DNA of 13,176 bases, from positions 1 through 13,176 of the forward strand of contig CAYGWP010000591.1 of NCBI GenBank assembly GCA_964353455.1. The letters run 5' to 3'. A program made the translations under genes and the position numbers. The DNA is from CAYGWP01 sp964353455 (GTDB taxonomy: Bacteria > Planctomycetota > Phycisphaerae > FEN-1346). Positions 11,916 through 13,176 of this stretch are shown one piece after another. The number at the start of each line of letters is the position of its first letter. Position 1 is the first letter of the stretch. Under the pieces are notes generated by a model. That model worked only from the letters and a program-made list of their open reading frames with translations, was not told where the DNA came from and searched no databases.

Positions 11916-12615
11916 GCTCCGGACTCACCTGGGTCCCCTCGGGCGCCTGCCGCGTCAGGGGTTCAGCCCCCTCGCGGCGAATCACGAATGTATCCTCAAA
12001 ATGAGCACACGGCTTGCCGTCGGCCGTGACCACCGTCCACCCGTCCTCCTTCTCGCGTACCTGGCGCCGGCCCATGTTGACCATCGGCTCGACCGCCATC
12101 GTCATGCCCTCGGCCAGGAGAAAATCGTCGCGGGCCATGTCGCCGCCCACGAAGTTGGGCACGCGCGGCGGTTCCCACATCTGCTGGCCGATACCGTGCC
12201 CGACGTACTCGCGAACGACCGAGAAGCCGCGCCCCTCCACCAGCGCCTGGATCCGCCCGGCCACCGCCGACCAGAGGATCCCGGCCCGCGCCTCGCGCCG
12301 GACGACCTCCAGCGCATCGGCCGTCGCCGCCAGCAACTCCGCGACGCGGGCCGGCACGGGCCCGACCGCGAACGTCCGGGCGGCGTCGCCGCACCAGCCG
12401 TCCTTCTCAACGCCCACGTCCACCGAGACGATGTCGCCCTCGGCGATGACCCGCGGCCCCGGGATGCCGTGCACCAGTTCCTCGTTGACCGAGACGCAGA
12501 TGTTGCCCGGGTACGGCCGCCCGCCCCGGGGGTGCGGCTGGCCGAGAAAGAGGCTCCGGGCGCCGCACTCGCGGAACAACCGCACCGCCTCGCGGGGATC
12601 TATAATTTCGGGCAT
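11908..12615 (-). CDS. map: Type I methionine aminopeptidase (short N-terminus)
   Basis: A 235-aa cytosolic metalloprotease that removes the initiator methionine from nascent proteins. All five metal ligands are present: D66, D77 (SVDVGVEKDGWCGDA), H140 (YVGHGIG), E176 (MAVEPMVNMG) and E207 (AHFEDTF). H49 in NEELVHGIPG matches the substrate-binding histidine. Compared with E. coli MAP, the ligands sit about 31 residues nearer the N-terminus, so the first helical segment is missing, while PHPRGGRPYPGN is longer than the usual loop. ATG 12615 overlaps the TAA of the gene before (TAATG). Normal order map-infA-rpmJ supports the call. Confidence 0.96.
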   Translation of the reverse strand: MPEIIDPREAVRLFRECGARSLFLGQPHPRGGRPYPGNICVSVNEELVHGIPGPRVIAEGDIVSVDVGVEKDGWCGDAARTFAVGPVPARVAELLAATADALEVVRREARAGILWSAVAGRIQALVEGRGFSVVREYVGHGIGQQMWEPPRVPNFVGGDMARDDFLLAEGMTMAVEPMVNMGRRQVREKEDGWTVVTADGKPCAHFEDTFVIRREGAEPLTRQAPEGTQVSPERG

Positions 12616-13046
12616 TACGACCTCAATTTTCGGCTCGCTCTCAGCAGCAGTCCTTCGGTGAATCGGCAGCAGGTCTCGCGATCGGAGCCGAAGATCACCG
12701 GGACCGCATGATCAACGATGATGGCGATGGCGGCGCCCGCCACCGATGCTGGGTGCGCCTTGCTGTAATAGCAATGAGCAAAGATGTCCGCGAGATTGGC
12801 CTCCACCACCACGCAAGCTAACTCAATAGCTTGCAGCTTGTGCAGCAACCGGTGGAAGCGCTCGCGCTCGTGGATCACGCAGGAGACGAAGTCATCGAGA
12901 GCTTTCCTTTCGATGGCGACCAGGTGTTCCAGTCCCTCGACCGAGTAGTCGCCGGCGGGCAAGGCCCGACGCACGGCGACCACCCGATCGGAGAAGACGT
13001 AAGGAAGCTGCTCCCGCGTGTCACATATGACGCGGACCGGCTCCAC
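12615..13046 (-). CDS. ERCC4-type nuclease domain protein
   Basis: A 143-aa protein from GTG 13046. It carries the XPF/Mus81-like ERCC4 nuclease core: VICDTREQLPY (D9), LPAGDYSVEG (D33) and AIERKALDDF, giving ERKxxxD at E46-D52. Small stand-alone ERCC4 proteins occur in phages and mobile elements and cut branched or flapped DNA; there is no helix-hairpin-helix here. The frame also reaches GTG 13136 (173 aa), but that part overlaps the end of an upstream gene and is Ser/Arg-rich, so the short form is preferred; neither has a good Shine-Dalgarno. Codons such as GCT, ATT and TTA are commoner than in the ribosomal genes, which may mean acquired DNA. The stop overlaps the map start by one base. 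Confidence 0.85.
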   Translation of the reverse strand: MEPVRVICDTREQLPYVFSDRVVAVRRALPAGDYSVEGLEHLVAIERKALDDFVSCVIHERERFHRLLHKLQAIELACVVVEANLADIFAHCYYSKAHPASVAGAAIAIIVDHAVPVIFGSDRETCCRFTEGLLLRASRKLRS

Positions 13047-13047
13047 C

Positions 13048-13176
13048 TTAGAACGCAGGCAGTGCGCCGCCCGGCGTTCCTTGCGGTTCAGCCGTCGTTT
13101 CGATGCGCTTGTTGAGGTAAACGGACTCGTACTCACCGCGTGTGCGTTTGGTCACCTCCAGCTTGACATCCAGCAG
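13048..13176 (-). CDS. C-terminal end of an unrecognised gene (5' end outside window)
   Basis: From the right edge this frame reads LLDVKLEVTKRTRGEYESVY and then LNKRIETTAEPQ, ending GALPAF and TAA at 13050-13048: 42 residues. The mix of charged and beta-type residues is protein-like, more so than the overlapping extended N-terminus of the nuclease frame. The nuclease GTG at 13046 follows the stop by one base, which suggests an operon. No family recognised; it does not look like adenylate kinase or SecY, which often precede map. Confidence 0.6.
   Translation of the reverse strand: MLDVKLEVTKRTRGEYESVYLNKRIETTAEPQGTPGGALPAF

Noticed and set aside
1..13176. tRNA or rRNA genes
   Set aside because: I saw no cloverleaf with a T-loop GTTCRA motif in proper context and no rRNA-like stretch; this was by eye only.

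Overview
The window is high-GC bacterial chromosome. Three things point to the PVC/Planctomycetota sphere, perhaps Phycisphaerae-like: a PEP-CTERM protein, intergenic DNA full of palindromes and heptanucleotide repeats, and the gene families present. This placement is inference; no taxonomic marker was searched.

Layout. (1) 1-1262, accessory DNA: a possible transposase C-terminus at the left edge, a run of hairpins including a perfect 23-bp-arm palindrome, an unrecognised 170-aa gene (504-1016), and directly after its stop a 60-bp sequence that folds like an integron attC site (1026-1085). (2) 1263-5825, + strand: Gfo/Idh/MocA oxidoreductase, FtsX/MacB-type ABC permease (overlapping by 11 nt), LolD/MacB-type ATPase, a VTT/DedA-like membrane protein and a LolA-like secreted protein. 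Permease, ATPase and LolA-like carrier suggest a Lol-like envelope trafficking set. (3) 5826-6569, about 740 bp holding repeats, then a good sigma70-type promoter and a leader with an intrinsic terminator. (4) 6570-7582, a secreted beta-propeller PEP-CTERM protein. Its well-placed start codon and Shine-Dalgarno sequence sit before an (AG)13 tract that puts them out of frame with the body of the gene. Loss of one AG unit, or gain of two, would restore a full signal peptide, so this looks like a phase-variable gene or an assembly indel. (5) 7671-8087, - strand: HIT-family hydrolase, convergent with the PEP-CTERM gene. (6) 8088-8389, three heptamer repeat families, one forming a perfect 31-bp inverted repeat. 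(7) 8390-12615, - strand: map-infA-rpmJ-rpsM-rpsK-rpsD-rpoA-rplQ, the classic end of the spc/alpha ribosomal superoperon. (8) 12615-13176, - strand: an ERCC4-type nuclease overlapping map as TAATG, and the end of another unrecognised gene, where adk/secY would often be found.

Best candidates for something undescribed: the (AG)13 switch with its attenuator-like leader, the lone attC with its orphan gene, and the ERCC4 nuclease coupled to map inside the ribosomal superoperon.
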